Shown: one piece after another, positions 26,069-35,238 of the stretch
How the letters are laid out: the number at the start of each line of letters is the position of its first letter
How positions within the stretch are numbered: the stretch's first letter is position 1
Origin: Methylobacterium sp.
GTDB lineage: Bacteria; Pseudomonadota; Alphaproteobacteria; Rhizobiales; Beijerinckiaceae
Direction: 5' to 3'
Length of the DNA stretch: 64,000 nucleotides
Assembly: GCA_020253445.1 (NCBI GenBank)
Contig: JADCBP010000005.1
Span: 806,001-870,000 of the forward strand
The notes under the pieces: generated by a model
Database searches by the model: none
What the model saw: only the letters and a program-made list of their open reading frames with translations
What the model was told of the DNA's origin: nothing
Translations under genes and position numbers: made by a program

Positions 26069-26098
26069 GAAAAAGGGCCGCGACGCGGCCCTTTTTCA
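26069..26098 (+). terminator. Intrinsic terminator of glpX
   Basis: GAAAAAGGGCCGCG pairs with CGCGGCCCTTTTTC with a minimal loop, and the T-run ends the stem. It begins 25 bases after the glpX stop and also reads as a terminator on the other strand. Confidence 0.92.
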
Positions 26099-26189
26099 TG
26101 CGCAGACGGAATGCACTCATTCCAACAATTCGCTGGTTTCGCGAAGGGGCGGGAAACTATGGTGGCGCAACCCGCCTCGGAGAACCTGC

Positions 26190-26645
26190 ATGCCTCTCAC
26201 CATCCGCCCGCTTCAACAAGCTGATGAGAAGGAATGGCGGCAAGCTTTCGCTGCATTCTGGACGTTTTTCGGTCGAGAGCTGGATTCCGATCTTTATGAT
26301 CTTACTTGGCAGCGGCTCTTCGATCCGGCGGAAAGAATGTATGCCATCGGCGCATTTGACCATGATCACCTCATTGGATTGGCACACATTGTTGCGCATC
26401 GATCATTTTCGGCAGAAGGGCTGGACCATTACATGCAACATCTTTTTGTCGAGCAGCATGCACGCAAGAAGGGCATCGGCCGGGCCTTGATCCAGTGGAT
26501 TTATGCATCCGTCGAGGCAGAAGGTGGGCATAGAGTTTACTGGAATACGCCGGCTGATAATGAGCCGGCTTTGAAATTGTACGACAGTATTGCACGCGAC
26601 GTCGGGTTTCGCCTCTATCGCAAAGAGTTCCTTCGCGCTCGATAA
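26190..26645 (+). CDS. GNAT family N-acetyltransferase (first of a tandem pair)
   Basis: The 151-residue GNAT protein starts MPLTIRPLQQADEKEWRQ and has the acetyl-CoA loop EQHARKKGIGRALIQWIY. It is a paralogue of the next gene, with the same start motif, length and ribosome-site context (GGAGAACCT). Its base composition is lower in GC and its sequence more diverged, suggesting separate origin or relaxed selection. The acyl acceptor is unknown. Confidence 0.85.
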   Translation: MPLTIRPLQQADEKEWRQAFAAFWTFFGRELDSDLYDLTWQRLFDPAERMYAIGAFDHDHLIGLAHIVAHRSFSAEGLDHYMQHLFVEQHARKKGIGRALIQWIYASVEAEGGHRVYWNTPADNEPALKLYDSIARDVGFRLYRKEFLRAR

Positions 26646-26684
26646 GTGACTGATGTTGCTCGGTCCATGTTTTGGAGAACCTTT

Positions 26685-27128
26685 ATGCCGCTTGAGATCC
26701 GCCCGCTTCAGCCCGCCGATCGAGCCCATTGGGAGCCGCTCTGGCAGGGCTATCTCACCTTCTACAAAGCGAGCCTGCCGCCGGAAGTCACTGAAGCCAC
26801 CTGGCAGCGCTTCATGGACCCTGCCGAGCCCATGCATGTCTGGGGTGCGTTTGAAGGCGAAAAGCTGCTGGGGATCGTGCAATGCGTCGTCCATCGCACG
26901 AGCTGGAGCGAGAAATTCACCTGTTACCTGCAAGATCTCTTCACCGTGCCGGAGGCGCGCGGCAAGGGCGTGGGCCGCGCGCTGATCGAGCATGTCTATG
27001 CCGAGGCCACCAGGCAGAACTGGTGCCGCGTCTACTGGCAGACGCACGAAACCAATGCCGAAGCGCAGGTGCTCTACAACAAGCTGGCTGACCGCTCGGG
27101 ATTCATCGTCTATCGACACAATCTGTGA
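26685..27128 (+). CDS. GNAT family N-acetyltransferase (second of a tandem pair)
   Basis: The 147-residue protein reads MPLEIRPLQPADRAHWEPLW and has the acetyl-CoA-binding FTVPEARGKGVGRALIEHVYAE and C-terminal LYNKLADRSGFIVYRH. It is GC-rich like the chromosome core. Its stop codon overlaps the recJ GTG start, so it is coupled to recJ. Substrate unknown. GGAGAACCTTT precedes its ATG, mirroring its neighbour. Confidence 0.88.
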   Translation: MPLEIRPLQPADRAHWEPLWQGYLTFYKASLPPEVTEATWQRFMDPAEPMHVWGAFEGEKLLGIVQCVVHRTSWSEKFTCYLQDLFTVPEARGKGVGRALIEHVYAEATRQNWCRVYWQTHETNAEAQVLYNKLADRSGFIVYRHNL

Positions 27129-28900
27129 ATCACCGGCCACCCTTCCTGAAAGTCACGCGCTCCGCCCTGCAACGGGCGTGGGCGGATCGTCTTGATGCAG
27201 AAGGCGCGCGCCGCGCCGAGGCCATCGCGGATATTCACGGCCTGCCGAACACGCTCGCGCGAATCCTCGCCGGGCGCGGCGCGGAGGTGACGAATACGGC
27301 GGATTTCCTGGAGCCGCGCCTGAAATCCGCGATGCCCGACCCGCTGGTGATGCTGGATGCGGAACGCGCGATCGCCCGGCTGGCCGAGGCCATCGTCTCG
27401 CGCGAGCCCATCGCCATCTTCGGGGATTACGATGTCGATGGTGCCTGCTCGGCGGCTTTGCTCGGCGGCTATCTCCGGCATTTCGGGCTCCGGCCCTTCA
27501 TCCATATCCCGGATCGGCTGACGGAGGGTTATGGCCCGAATTCCGAGGCCATTCGCGGCCTGAAAGCGGAGGGTGCGAGCCTGCTCATCTGCGTCGATTG
27601 CGGCACGTCCGGCCATGCGCCTCTCGCGGAAGCCAAAGCGCTCGGCATGGATGTGATCGTGCTCGATCATCATCAGGCGCCGCTGGAATTGCCGGCCATC
27701 GATGCCCTCGTGAACCCCAACCGGCAGGATGATCTCTCCGGCCTCGGACATCTCTGCGCGGCGGGCGTGGTGTTCCTCGTGCTTGCGGGTTTGAACCGGG
27801 CCTTGCGCGAGCAGGGGCTCGCGGGGCCGGATCTTCTGCGTGAGCTCGATGTCGTGGCTTTGGCGACCGTGGCCGATGTCGTGCCGCTCACCGGCCTCAA
27901 CCGGGCTTACGTGGCGCAAGGGCTGAAGGTGATGAAGAACCGCGAGCGCATCGGGCTTGCGGCTTTGGCTGATGTCTCCCGGCTCGATTCGGCCCCGGAG
28001 GCCTGGCATCTCGGCTATCTCCTCGGCCCGCGCATCAATGCCGGTGGCCGCATCGGCGATGCCGCCCTCGGCGCGCGCCTTCTGCTCTCCGATAACCCGG
28101 AGGAAGCGCGCCGCATCGCCGAGACGCTCGATGGCCTGAACCGCGAGCGCCAGGCGGTGGAAGAAGCCATGCTGCTGGAGGCCGAAGCGCAGGCGCTGCT
28201 CGCGCTCGGCCTCGCGGAGGAGGATCGCGAGGTGCTCGTGGTTGCCGGCGAGGGCTGGCACCCGGGCATCGTCGGCATCATCGCCGGGCGCCTGAAGGAA
28301 CGTTTCCGCCGCCCGGCTTTCGCGATCGCCGCCTATGAAGGCGCGCTCACGGGCTCGGGCCGTTCCATCGTCGGAGTCGATCTCGGCGGGGCCGTGCGCG
28401 CGTCGGTGGAAGCGGGAATCGCGTTGAAGGGCGGCGGGCATCTCATGGCGGCTGGTGTCACGCTTCCTCCGGGCGGGGTCGTGGCTTTCGCGGATTTCCT
28501 GGAGCAGCGGCTCGCGCCTTCCGTGCGGATCGCACGCGCCGAGGATGCGCTCTCGATCGATGCCGCACTCTCGGCCGAGAGCCTCACACCGGATTTCGTC
28601 ACCGGGATTGCCCGCGCGGGCCCGTTCGGATCAGGCAATCCCGAGCCGGTTTTCGCTTTGCCCTCGCATCGCGTGGCCGAGGTGATGGAACTCAGGGGCG
28701 GGCACCTCAAGGCCAATCTCGTGAGCACCGGCGGCACCCGCATCGAGGCCATGGCCTTCCGTGCAGCCGGCAAGCCGCTCGGTGACGCACTGCTCGCCGC
28801 GCGCGGGGAGATGGTGCATGCTGCCGGAACCGCGAGCCTCGACCAATGGGGCGGCCGCGTGAAGGTGAGCTTCCGGCTGGTCGATCTTGCGCGGCTATGA
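27125..28900 (+). CDS. recJ: Single-stranded-DNA-specific exonuclease RecJ
   Basis: The 591-residue protein has the DHH phosphoesterase motifs FGDYDVDGACSAALL, CVDCGTSGHAPL and VLDHHQAP, then GPRINAGGRIGDA and the DHHA1 motif KGGGHLMAAGVT. It degrades single-stranded DNA 5' to 3' in recombination and mismatch repair. In the second DHH motif, CVDCGTSGH carries Ser where many RecJ proteins have Thr or Ala. The GTG start overlaps the upstream stop (GTGA). Its end overlaps the EamA transporter gene by six bases, tail to tail. Confidence 0.95.
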   Translation: MNHRPPFLKVTRSALQRAWADRLDAEGARRAEAIADIHGLPNTLARILAGRGAEVTNTADFLEPRLKSAMPDPLVMLDAERAIARLAEAIVSREPIAIFGDYDVDGACSAALLGGYLRHFGLRPFIHIPDRLTEGYGPNSEAIRGLKAEGASLLICVDCGTSGHAPLAEAKALGMDVIVLDHHQAPLELPAIDALVNPNRQDDLSGLGHLCAAGVVFLVLAGLNRALREQGLAGPDLLRELDVVALATVADVVPLTGLNRAYVAQGLKVMKNRERIGLAALADVSRLDSAPEAWHLGYLLGPRINAGGRIGDAALGARLLLSDNPEEARRIAETLDGLNRERQAVEEAMLLEAEAQALLALGLAEEDREVLVVAGEGWHPGIVGIIAGRLKERFRRPAFAIAAYEGALTGSGRSIVGVDLGGAVRASVEAGIALKGGGHLMAAGVTLPPGGVVAFADFLEQRLAPSVRIARAEDALSIDAALSAESLTPDFVTGIARAGPFGSGNPEPVFALPSHRVAEVMELRGGHLKANLVSTGGTRIEAMAFRAAGKPLGDALLAARGEMVHAAGTASLDQWGGRVKVSFRLVDLARL

Positions 28901-29803
28901 GGCCTTCGCGGCCTTTTCCTTCGCGCGGGCCTGCTCGCGCATGAAGATGTAGAGCCCCGCCGCGACGATGATCAGCGAGCCGATGAACACGTTCATCCTT
29001 GGAATGTCGCCGAAGAACAGGTAGCCGAGGATCACCGCCCAGACGATCAGCGTGTACTGATAGGGCACCACCACCGCCGCCGGCGCATATTTCAGCGCGC
29101 GATTGACACCCATATGCGCGAGGTTCGCGACAATCCCGAGCAGGCAGAGGCAGGCGAAATCGAAAAGGCTCGGCGTGACCCAGCGGAAGGGCGCGACGAG
29201 CAACCCGAAGAGAAGCGCGCTTGCCACCTGCCAGCTCACCAAGGCCACTTCGTTGGTGTTCGCGAGCATGCGCGTGAGGATGTTGAGCCCCGCAAACAGG
29301 ATCGTGCCCGACAGCGCGATCAGCGCCGGCCAGGTGAAGCTCTCCCCCGTGGGGTTCACCGCCACCAGCACACCCACAAAGCCGATGACGATCGCCAGCC
29401 AGCGCCGCCAGCCCACCTGCTCCTTCAGGAACACGATGGCGAAGAGCGTGACGAAGATCGGGCAGGCGAGATAGAAGGCCACGGCATCCGCCAGCGGCAG
29501 ATAGATGACCGCCCAGTAGAAAAAGGCCACCTCCGCCGTGGAGCAGATGGCGCGCGCAGCATGGAGCCAAGGCCGATCCTGGACCACCACGGCCCGCCAG
29601 CCGATCCGGCTGATCGCCGGCGCAAGCATCGCCGCCGCCGCGAAGGAGCGGATCAGCAGGATCTGCGCAACGCCATAGGTCGCGACCAGCCATTTTCCCA
29701 TCACATCATTGAGGGAGAAGGCGAACATCGCCGCGAGCATCAGGCCGATGCCGGCCAGCGCGCGATCGGGGAGGGCGTCAGTCGAAAGCTTGGGATCGGA
29801 CAT
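28895..29803 (-). CDS. DMT superfamily (EamA) transporter
   Basis: The 302-residue membrane protein has ten hydrophobic helices in two EamA repeats (first half FAFSLNDVMGKWLV...FLKEQVGWRRWLAIVIGFVGVLVAVNP, second half LLGIVANLAHMGVNRALKYAPAAVV...). DMT carriers export or import small metabolites such as amino acids or nucleosides; the cargo is unknown. The ATG at 29803 begins MSDPKLSTD. No good ribosome site is seen. It ends within the recJ stop region on the opposite strand. Confidence 0.85.
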   Translation of the reverse strand: MSDPKLSTDALPDRALAGIGLMLAAMFAFSLNDVMGKWLVATYGVAQILLIRSFAAAAMLAPAISRIGWRAVVVQDRPWLHAARAICSTAEVAFFYWAVIYLPLADAVAFYLACPIFVTLFAIVFLKEQVGWRRWLAIVIGFVGVLVAVNPTGESFTWPALIALSGTILFAGLNILTRMLANTNEVALVSWQVASALLFGLLVAPFRWVTPSLFDFACLCLLGIVANLAHMGVNRALKYAPAAVVVPYQYTLIVWAVILGYLFFGDIPRMNVFIGSLIIVAAGLYIFMREQARAKEKAAKAS

Positions 29804-29994
29804 CGAAAACGGGCTTGCGCAAGGGGCCGGCCGCGACCGGCAGGCTTCCTGATGAGCACGCGCGCATTCCGCGGGCAAGCACAATCATCGCATGATTGCA
29901 TGGCACCGCATCGCAGCCGTGAAAAATGGCAGCCCTGAAAAACTTTTCGCGCCCGCTTGCCCCGCCCGCCGAACCTCGCTAATTGAGCTTCGCG

Positions 29995-30069
29995 GCGCCC
30001 TTCGTCTATCGGTTAGGACGACAGCCTTTCACGTTGTAAAGACGGGTTCGATTCCCGTAGGGCGCGCCA
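29995..30069 (+). tRNA. tRNA-Glu (anticodon TTC)
   Basis: The cloverleaf is complete: acceptor GCGCCCT with AGGGCGC, anticodon loop CTTTCAC between ACAGC and GTTGT, T arm ACGGG-TTCGATT-CCCGT, and encoded CCA at 30067-30069. Confidence 0.97.
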
Positions 30070-30152
30070 CTCCCGCATCTTTCCTGTTTTCTGTTCCTTG
30101 GCAGGGACAAGCTTTGCGGGTCGGGACAAGCTTTGTGCCGTCCGGGTCGGGG

Positions 30153-30944
30153 TCACTTGCCTTCCTGCTCGACCAGTCGCCGGTAGAGATGCCAGGTCGT
30201 ATGCCCCAGCACCGGCAGCGTGATGATGAGCCCGAGGAAGAAGGGCAGGGCTGACACAATCAGCAAGGCCACGATCGCCAGCGCCCAGGTGACGAGCGGC
30301 AGCGGGCTGGTCATCACCGCGCGCACCGAGGTGATCATCGCGGTCACGAAATCGACATCACGGTCGAGCAGCAGCGGGAAGGACACCACCGTGAGCGAGA
30401 ACAGGATGACCGACAAGGCCGCGCCGATCACGTTGCCGATCATCAGGAAAACCAGTCCCTGGCTCGTGGAGAACACTACGTTGATGAATTCCGGCAGGGA
30501 CGAGAAATTGATGTTGAGGCCGAAGAACAGGGCCATCAGCAGCCGCACCTGATACATCCAGATGATGAAGATGAAGAGCGTGACGAAGGCCATCCAGCCG
30601 ACCTCCGCGCGGCTTCGCACCTTGCGCCAGATGCTGCCGAAGCTGATGGCCTCGCCACTCTCGATCCGCCGGCTGACTTCATAAAGCCCGACTGCGACGA
30701 AAGGTCCGATCAGCGCGAAGCCCGCGGCGAGCGGATAGGCGAGATAGGTCATCTGCAAGGCCGTGACCGAGAGCACGATTGCCATGCCGCCCAGCGCATA
30801 GATTCCGCCGAAAACCATGCCGTAGACCGGTTTTGCCTGGAAATCCCGCAGGCCCGCGCCGATGGCCTCGGCAATATCGGACTGTGTCACGGCCCGCACG
30901 ACAGGGTCGCGCCGCGCAGGCAATTCGCTCACCGCCTCGTTCAT
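30153..30944 (-). CDS. DUF2189 domain integral membrane protein
   Basis: The 263-residue protein has about six hydrophobic helices and the DUF2189 features: a leading DIAEAIGAGLRDFQAKPVYGMVFG amphipathic stretch, then FALIGPFVAVGLYEVSRRIESGE and a C-terminal HTTWHLYRRLV. Such proteins are frequent in alphaproteobacteria, with no established function. GGGAGG lies upstream of the ATG at 30944. It is divergent from the GntR gene across 738 bases. Confidence 0.85.
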   Translation of the reverse strand: MNEAVSELPARRDPVVRAVTQSDIAEAIGAGLRDFQAKPVYGMVFGGIYALGGMAIVLSVTALQMTYLAYPLAAGFALIGPFVAVGLYEVSRRIESGEAISFGSIWRKVRSRAEVGWMAFVTLFIFIIWMYQVRLLMALFFGLNINFSSLPEFINVVFSTSQGLVFLMIGNVIGAALSVILFSLTVVSFPLLLDRDVDFVTAMITSVRAVMTSPLPLVTWALAIVALLIVSALPFFLGLIITLPVLGHTTWHLYRRLVEQEGK

Positions 30945-31682
30945 GAAAACCTCCCGCCGGACCGCCGCTTTTTTCCATCATTCTGCGACGATATTCTGTG
31001 TCTGAAAAGGGGATGGGCCCTTGATGCGGATCAACCCCGATCGGTTTGGGCTGGCCTGCGGATCGGCCTGTTCTTGAAAAGGAACGCGACCGACCCGCGT
31101 GCATCTCCTCTTCCTCTGGCCGCTGCGACAGGAATTTTCCGGCCCTAGGGTCATCGAAATTTCGCATGGCATGATGGATGCGCGGCTCTCCGGCGCGTGC
31201 ATCTGGCGGTTTTCGCCGCGGCCTGCCCAATCAATGGGCATGAACGGGCCTTTTTCACCGGCATCTCGACATGCAGCGTGTTCGGCGAGTTCGAAAACCT
31301 GCTCTGGCTGCAACCCAGACCACAAAGTCATTCCGGGTTGCGAGATTGGCCGCCTTCGCCTTCATGGCGTGTGCACGGACGGCTATCCAACAGGCAATCG
31401 GCCGATCGGCGCGGAAGAAGATCGGCGCATGAAGGCACGTCACCGCCGGCGGGCGGCGCACGAGCCGGGTCGCTTCTTCCGATCGGTTTGGTTCTTCTGT
31501 CGAAATCGTTTGGATGCACGATTTGCATCGGCAGTTCGTGCGGGTCCCGGCAATTCAACGATCGGAAGATTGACGCTGGAACGATCCTCCATGACAAGTC
31601 ATGTTCCATGAAAATCCCGAGGCGGACGGGTTCAAGGGCGGTTTCCCGGCCTTGCCGCCAGGGGCTGCGGGCAGTATCGAAC
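30945..31682. other. Long intergenic region upstream of the GntR gene
   Basis: No convincing gene is present; all open frames lack normal composition and ribosome sites. A 13-bp direct repeat CCGATCGGTTTGG occurs at 31037-31049 and 31479-31491, and an inverted repeat lies near 31577-31608. A 5' leader or decayed sequence is likely. Confidence 0.4.
31577..31608. promoter_or_regulatory. Nested inverted repeats upstream of the GntR gene
   Basis: TGGAAC (31577-31582) pairs with GTTCCA (31603-31608), and inside it ATGAC-AA-GTCAT (31591-31602) is a further inverted repeat. It lies 75 bases upstream of the GntR start and is a reasonable autoregulatory operator. Confidence 0.4.
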
Positions 31683-32450
31683 ATGGCCATGGACGAGATG
31701 CCGGTTGGGGAGCGTTCCTCGCGATCGGAGGAGGCGTATCAGCGATTGCGTTCGCGCATTCGTCAGGACAACCTTTCTCCCGGCGACCGTTTGCCGGGTG
31801 AGCCGCAACTTGCCGGGGAATTGGGCGTTTCGCGCGTGACGCTTCGACGCGTGCTGGATCGGCTGATGGCGGAGGGCATTGTCGAGCGCCGCGCCGGGGC
31901 GGGCACCTTCCTGCGCGATCGCGGTTTCAACGGACCGGTCATCCTCGATCTGGCGAGCCTGCTTGGGCGCATGGAAGATCTGTCGGCCGGTCTCCAGATC
32001 GAAGGCATCGATGTGCAGGATGTGGTGCCGCCGCTGCCCGTGTTCGGTGCCTTGCGCCTGCGGCCCGGCGAAAGCGTGCGCCGGATCGCGCGGCAGCGCA
32101 TGCGCGGCGGCCAGATCTTTGCGTTCGGCGTGGATTATGTGCCTGGCCGGCTGGCGGATCGTCTTTCGGAGGCGGATCTTGCGAGCGACTGGCTGCTCGG
32201 GCCGCTGATCGGCGCGGATAACCCCGTCGAACGCGGCCTGCAGGTGGCTGGAGCGGAGGCCGCGCAGGGCGAAGTGGCGCGGATGCTCGGCCTCGCGGGC
32301 GGCGACCCGGTTCTGTCGATTGCGCGCAGCTTCTATGATTCCATCGGGCGAGGCGTGCTGCATACGCAGCTTTTCTTCCGGGCGGATCGCTTCAACCTGA
32401 GCTTCGATGCGCTCAGGGCCGGGTTCGGATTGCGCCGGGTCGAGGCCTGA
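31683..32450 (+). CDS. GntR family regulator, HutC/UTRA subfamily
   Basis: The 255-residue protein has an N-terminal winged helix (SEEAYQRLRSRIRQDNLSPGDRLPGEPQLAGELGVSRVTLRRVLDRLMAEGIV...RRAGAGTFL) and a C-terminal UTRA effector domain (residues 90-250). This places it in the HutC group, which commonly senses an amino acid, amino-sugar or hydantoin-like catabolite. It is next to the TRAP/oxoprolinase block and is its most likely pathway-specific regulator, by position only. The start is MAMDEM at 31683; a second ATG follows at 31689. Confidence 0.88.
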   Translation: MAMDEMPVGERSSRSEEAYQRLRSRIRQDNLSPGDRLPGEPQLAGELGVSRVTLRRVLDRLMAEGIVERRAGAGTFLRDRGFNGPVILDLASLLGRMEDLSAGLQIEGIDVQDVVPPLPVFGALRLRPGESVRRIARQRMRGGQIFAFGVDYVPGRLADRLSEADLASDWLLGPLIGADNPVERGLQVAGAEAAQGEVARMLGLAGGDPVLSIARSFYDSIGRGVLHTQLFFRADRFNLSFDALRAGFGLRRVEA

Positions 32451-32664
32451 CCGCTCGGGCGGCCTCGCCTCGACGGGGGCGACGGTCTCGCTCGTCGCTT
32501 GCCGGATGCGGCTGAAACGCGTGAGAGGCCCCCCACGGCGAAAAACAGCGCAGACGCCGAGGCAAGACGGAGCCCGTGATTCCAAGGTCGTGGCGGGGCG
32601 AGGTCAAGCCGCCATGGGCGTCGCCCGCGCATCAGACGGATACACGGTCTTTGCCAGACGGTTA

Positions 32665-33216
32665 TCAGAGGCTCGCGGCCGAGCGGGCAGCCTGGTCATA
32701 ATGCCCCGAGAGCGCGCGCATGCGCTGCGCCACGTCATGAAGCATGCTCTCCTCGAGGCCGAGAGAGCGGATGGTGCGCACCAGCAGCGCCTCGCGGATC
32801 TCGCGATAGGTGAGGCAGGCGGCTTCGCCCGCAGCGGTGATCATCACCGTCTTTTCCTTGCCCGCCTTGCCGGATTTCACCAGTTTCAGCCGTTCGAGCT
32901 TCTTGATGGCATAAGCGACGGTATGCGTGTCCTCGACGTTCAGAACGAGGCAGATATCCGCGAGCTTCTTCGAACGGCCACGGTGGTTTACCGTGTGCAG
33001 CACCAGCACGTCGAGCGCGGAGACATCCTTAACGCCGGCTGCGGCCATGCAGCGCACCATCCAGCGTTCGAAGGCGTGGCTGACGAGGATCAGCCCGAAT
33101 TCGAATTCCGAAAGCGAAGGGCTCGCGCCCGAGGCAAGATGCGCGGAGGAGACAATCGGGCCGAGCGGATCGGAAGCGCGGGCGCTGATGGCATCCGGCT
33201 CCTTGCGGTTCGACAT
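32665..33216 (-). CDS. MarR family winged-helix regulator
   Basis: The 183-residue product has a central winged helix (VSALDVLVLHTVNHRGRSKKLADICLVLNVEDTHTVAYAIKKLERLKLVKSGKAGKEKTVMIT) flanked by dimerisation helices. The ATG at 33216 has GAGGAGG 5 bases upstream, so it is preferred to the ATG at 33240. It starts 20 bases after the dctM stop and is the last gene of the TRAP operon, hence probably a regulator of it or of the catabolic genes. Confidence 0.88.
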   Translation of the reverse strand: MSNRKEPDAISARASDPLGPIVSSAHLASGASPSLSEFEFGLILVSHAFERWMVRCMAAAGVKDVSALDVLVLHTVNHRGRSKKLADICLVLNVEDTHTVAYAIKKLERLKLVKSGKAGKEKTVMITAAGEAACLTYREIREALLVRTIRSLGLEESMLHDVAQRMRALSGHYDQAARSAASL

Positions 33217-33236
33217 GATCGCCTCCTCTGGCTGGT

Positions 33237-34544
33237 TCATTTCTGCCCGAGCATCTGGTTCGGAAGCCAGGTCGCGAGATCAGGGAAGGTCACCATGATC
33301 GCCACCATTCCGAGCATTGCGAAGAAGAAGGGCAGGGCGGCGAGAGCGATATACCCAAGCGGACGGCCTGTCAGCCCCTGAATGACGAACAGGTTGAAAC
33401 CCACGGGCGGGGTGATCTGCGCCATTTCCACCACCAGCACCACGAAGATGCCGAACCACACGAGATCGATGCCCGCGGCCTTCACGGCCGGAAGGACCAC
33501 GGCAGCGGTGAGCACCACCATCGAGATGCCATCGATCAGGCAGCCGAGCACGATGTAGACCAAGGTCAGCGCCATGATGAGGCCAACCTGGCTCAGCCCG
33601 AGGCTGTTCACCCAATCCGCGAAGATGCGGGGCAGGCCGGAGAAGCCCATGGCGGTCGTCAGGAACGCCGCGCCCGCGAGGATGAGACCGATCATCGTGT
33701 TGGTGCGCACGGCGCCCATCACGCTGTCGTTGAACATCTTCCACGAGAAGGTGCCTGTTGCAAGGGTCAGCGCCAGCGAGCCCACGACCCCCAGCACCGC
33801 GCTCTCGGTTGGCGTGGCGATGCCGGCATAGATCGAGCCCAGCACGATGATGATGAGCAGGACGATGGGGATGAGCCGGCGGCTCTCGTTCAGCTTCTGC
33901 AGGAAGGTCATCGGCGCGTCGCGATCCGGCACCTTCTGCGGCTGGAGCGTCGCCCAGATCATCAGCACGACCGAGAAGGCAAGCATCAGCACGATGCCGG
34001 GAATCACGCCCGCAATGAAGAGCCGCGCGATGGAAACGTCCGCCGCCACGCCATAGACGATCAGGATGATCGAGGGCGGGATGAGCAGGCCCAGGGTGCC
34101 GGAGCCGGCGAGCGAGCCGAGCGACATCATGTCGTCATAGCCGCGCTTCCTGAGTTCCGGGATGGTCATGCGGCCGATCGTGGCGCAGGTCGCGGCCGAG
34201 GAGCCGGAAATCGCCGCGAAGATGCCGCAGCCGAACACATTGGTGTGCAGCAGGCGGCCCGGGAGCCGTTGCATCCAGGGTGCGAGACCCTTGAACATGT
34301 CGTCCGAAAGGCTCGACCGGAACAGGATCTCGCCCATGAAGATGAACATCGGCAGGGCGGTCAGTGTCCACGAATTGAGGCTGCCCCAGACGGTCGTGCC
34401 AAAGGAGAGCGCGGGGTCGGAATTGGTCAGTGCCGCGAAGCTGATGAAGCCCACGAGGCCGAGCGCGAGCCCGATCCACAGGCCGCAGGCCAGCGTGACG
34501 AACATCACGACAATGAGAAGGAGAGATGCGCTTGAAGGCTCCAT
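33237..34544 (-). CDS. dctM: TRAP transporter large permease (DctM)
   Basis: The 435-residue protein has about twelve hydrophobic helices and DctM features such as SGSSAATCATIGRMTIPELRKRGYD, GTLGLLIPPSIILIVYGV, ATPTESAVLGV and a late MAQITPPVGFNLFVIQGL. It forms the sodium-driven channel of a tripartite ATP-independent transporter. GGGGG lies 7 bases before the ATG. It starts 14 bases after the dctQ stop. Confidence 0.95.
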   Translation of the reverse strand: MEPSSASLLLIVVMFVTLACGLWIGLALGLVGFISFAALTNSDPALSFGTTVWGSLNSWTLTALPMFIFMGEILFRSSLSDDMFKGLAPWMQRLPGRLLHTNVFGCGIFAAISGSSAATCATIGRMTIPELRKRGYDDMMSLGSLAGSGTLGLLIPPSIILIVYGVAADVSIARLFIAGVIPGIVLMLAFSVVLMIWATLQPQKVPDRDAPMTFLQKLNESRRLIPIVLLIIIVLGSIYAGIATPTESAVLGVVGSLALTLATGTFSWKMFNDSVMGAVRTNTMIGLILAGAAFLTTAMGFSGLPRIFADWVNSLGLSQVGLIMALTLVYIVLGCLIDGISMVVLTAAVVLPAVKAAGIDLVWFGIFVVLVVEMAQITPPVGFNLFVIQGLTGRPLGYIALAALPFFFAMLGMVAIMVTFPDLATWLPNQMLGQK

Positions 34545-34558
34545 GATGTGCCCCCGGA

Positions 34559-35089
34559 TCAGCGTTCGACCGGCATCTCGTCGCCGGCTGCCGCGGCTGC
34601 GAGATGCGATTGCCTGCCGCCCATGAGATCGACCACGAGGTCGTCCACGAGCGCGATGAGAAAGACGAGAAAGCCGAAGGCCATGAAGAACTGCGGGATC
34701 CACATGGGAACCGCGAGCAGGCCCTGGTTCAGCTCGTTGTAGATGTAGCTTTCCCAGACGAAATGGACGCTGACATAGGCCGCCCAGCCGACGAGAACGA
34801 TCGACAGCGCCGTCACCGCCCGTTCGAGGAAGGCGCGGAATGGCGTGCCGAGCGGGAACCGGTCGAGCAGCAGCGTCACGCGGATATGCGCGTTGTGCCG
34901 GTAGGTGGGGGCGAGGCCGAGGATGATGGTCGCGACCAGCGCCCAGCCGGAAATGTCATCCGCCGATCTGATCTGGCTGCCGAAGAACCGCAGGAAGACC
35001 TGAGCGAGGATCAGTGCCGCAATCATGAGCATGGCGGCCGCGGCCAGCACCCCGCAGAGCCTGTAAAGTGAATCAAGTGCGCGGCGCAT
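34559..35089 (-). CDS. dctQ: TRAP transporter small permease (DctQ)
   Basis: The 176-residue protein has four hydrophobic helices, with the family pattern QVFLRFFGSQIRSADDISGWALV and HIRVTLLLDRFP. It associates with DctM in the inner membrane. GGAGG precedes the ATG at 35089. The gap of 149 bases from dctP holds a strong hairpin. Confidence 0.92.
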   Translation of the reverse strand: MRRALDSLYRLCGVLAAAAMLMIAALILAQVFLRFFGSQIRSADDISGWALVATIILGLAPTYRHNAHIRVTLLLDRFPLGTPFRAFLERAVTALSIVLVGWAAYVSVHFVWESYIYNELNQGLLAVPMWIPQFFMAFGFLVFLIALVDDLVVDLMGGRQSHLAAAAAGDEMPVER

Positions 35090-35186
35090 GGCACCACCTC
35101 CCTGGAAAAACACGCAAACCCGCTCCCGAAACCCGGCATTCGGCCGGGTTCTCCCGAGGAAGCACGTCTGGAGCAAAGGAAGAAAC

Positions 35187-35219
35187 CCTCGCGGGCCGCG
35201 TCGCCACGATCCCGCGAGG
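35187..35219 (-). terminator. Hairpin between dctP and dctQ (possible attenuator)
   Basis: CCTCGCGGG (35187-35195) pairs perfectly with CCCGCGAGG (35211-35219) over a 15-base loop. On the transcribed - strand it is followed by GTTTCTTCCTTT. It may end part of the mRNA or protect the dctP message, giving more binding protein than permease. Confidence 0.5.
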
Positions 35220-35238
35220 TCTCGGGGAGAGCCCGCGA

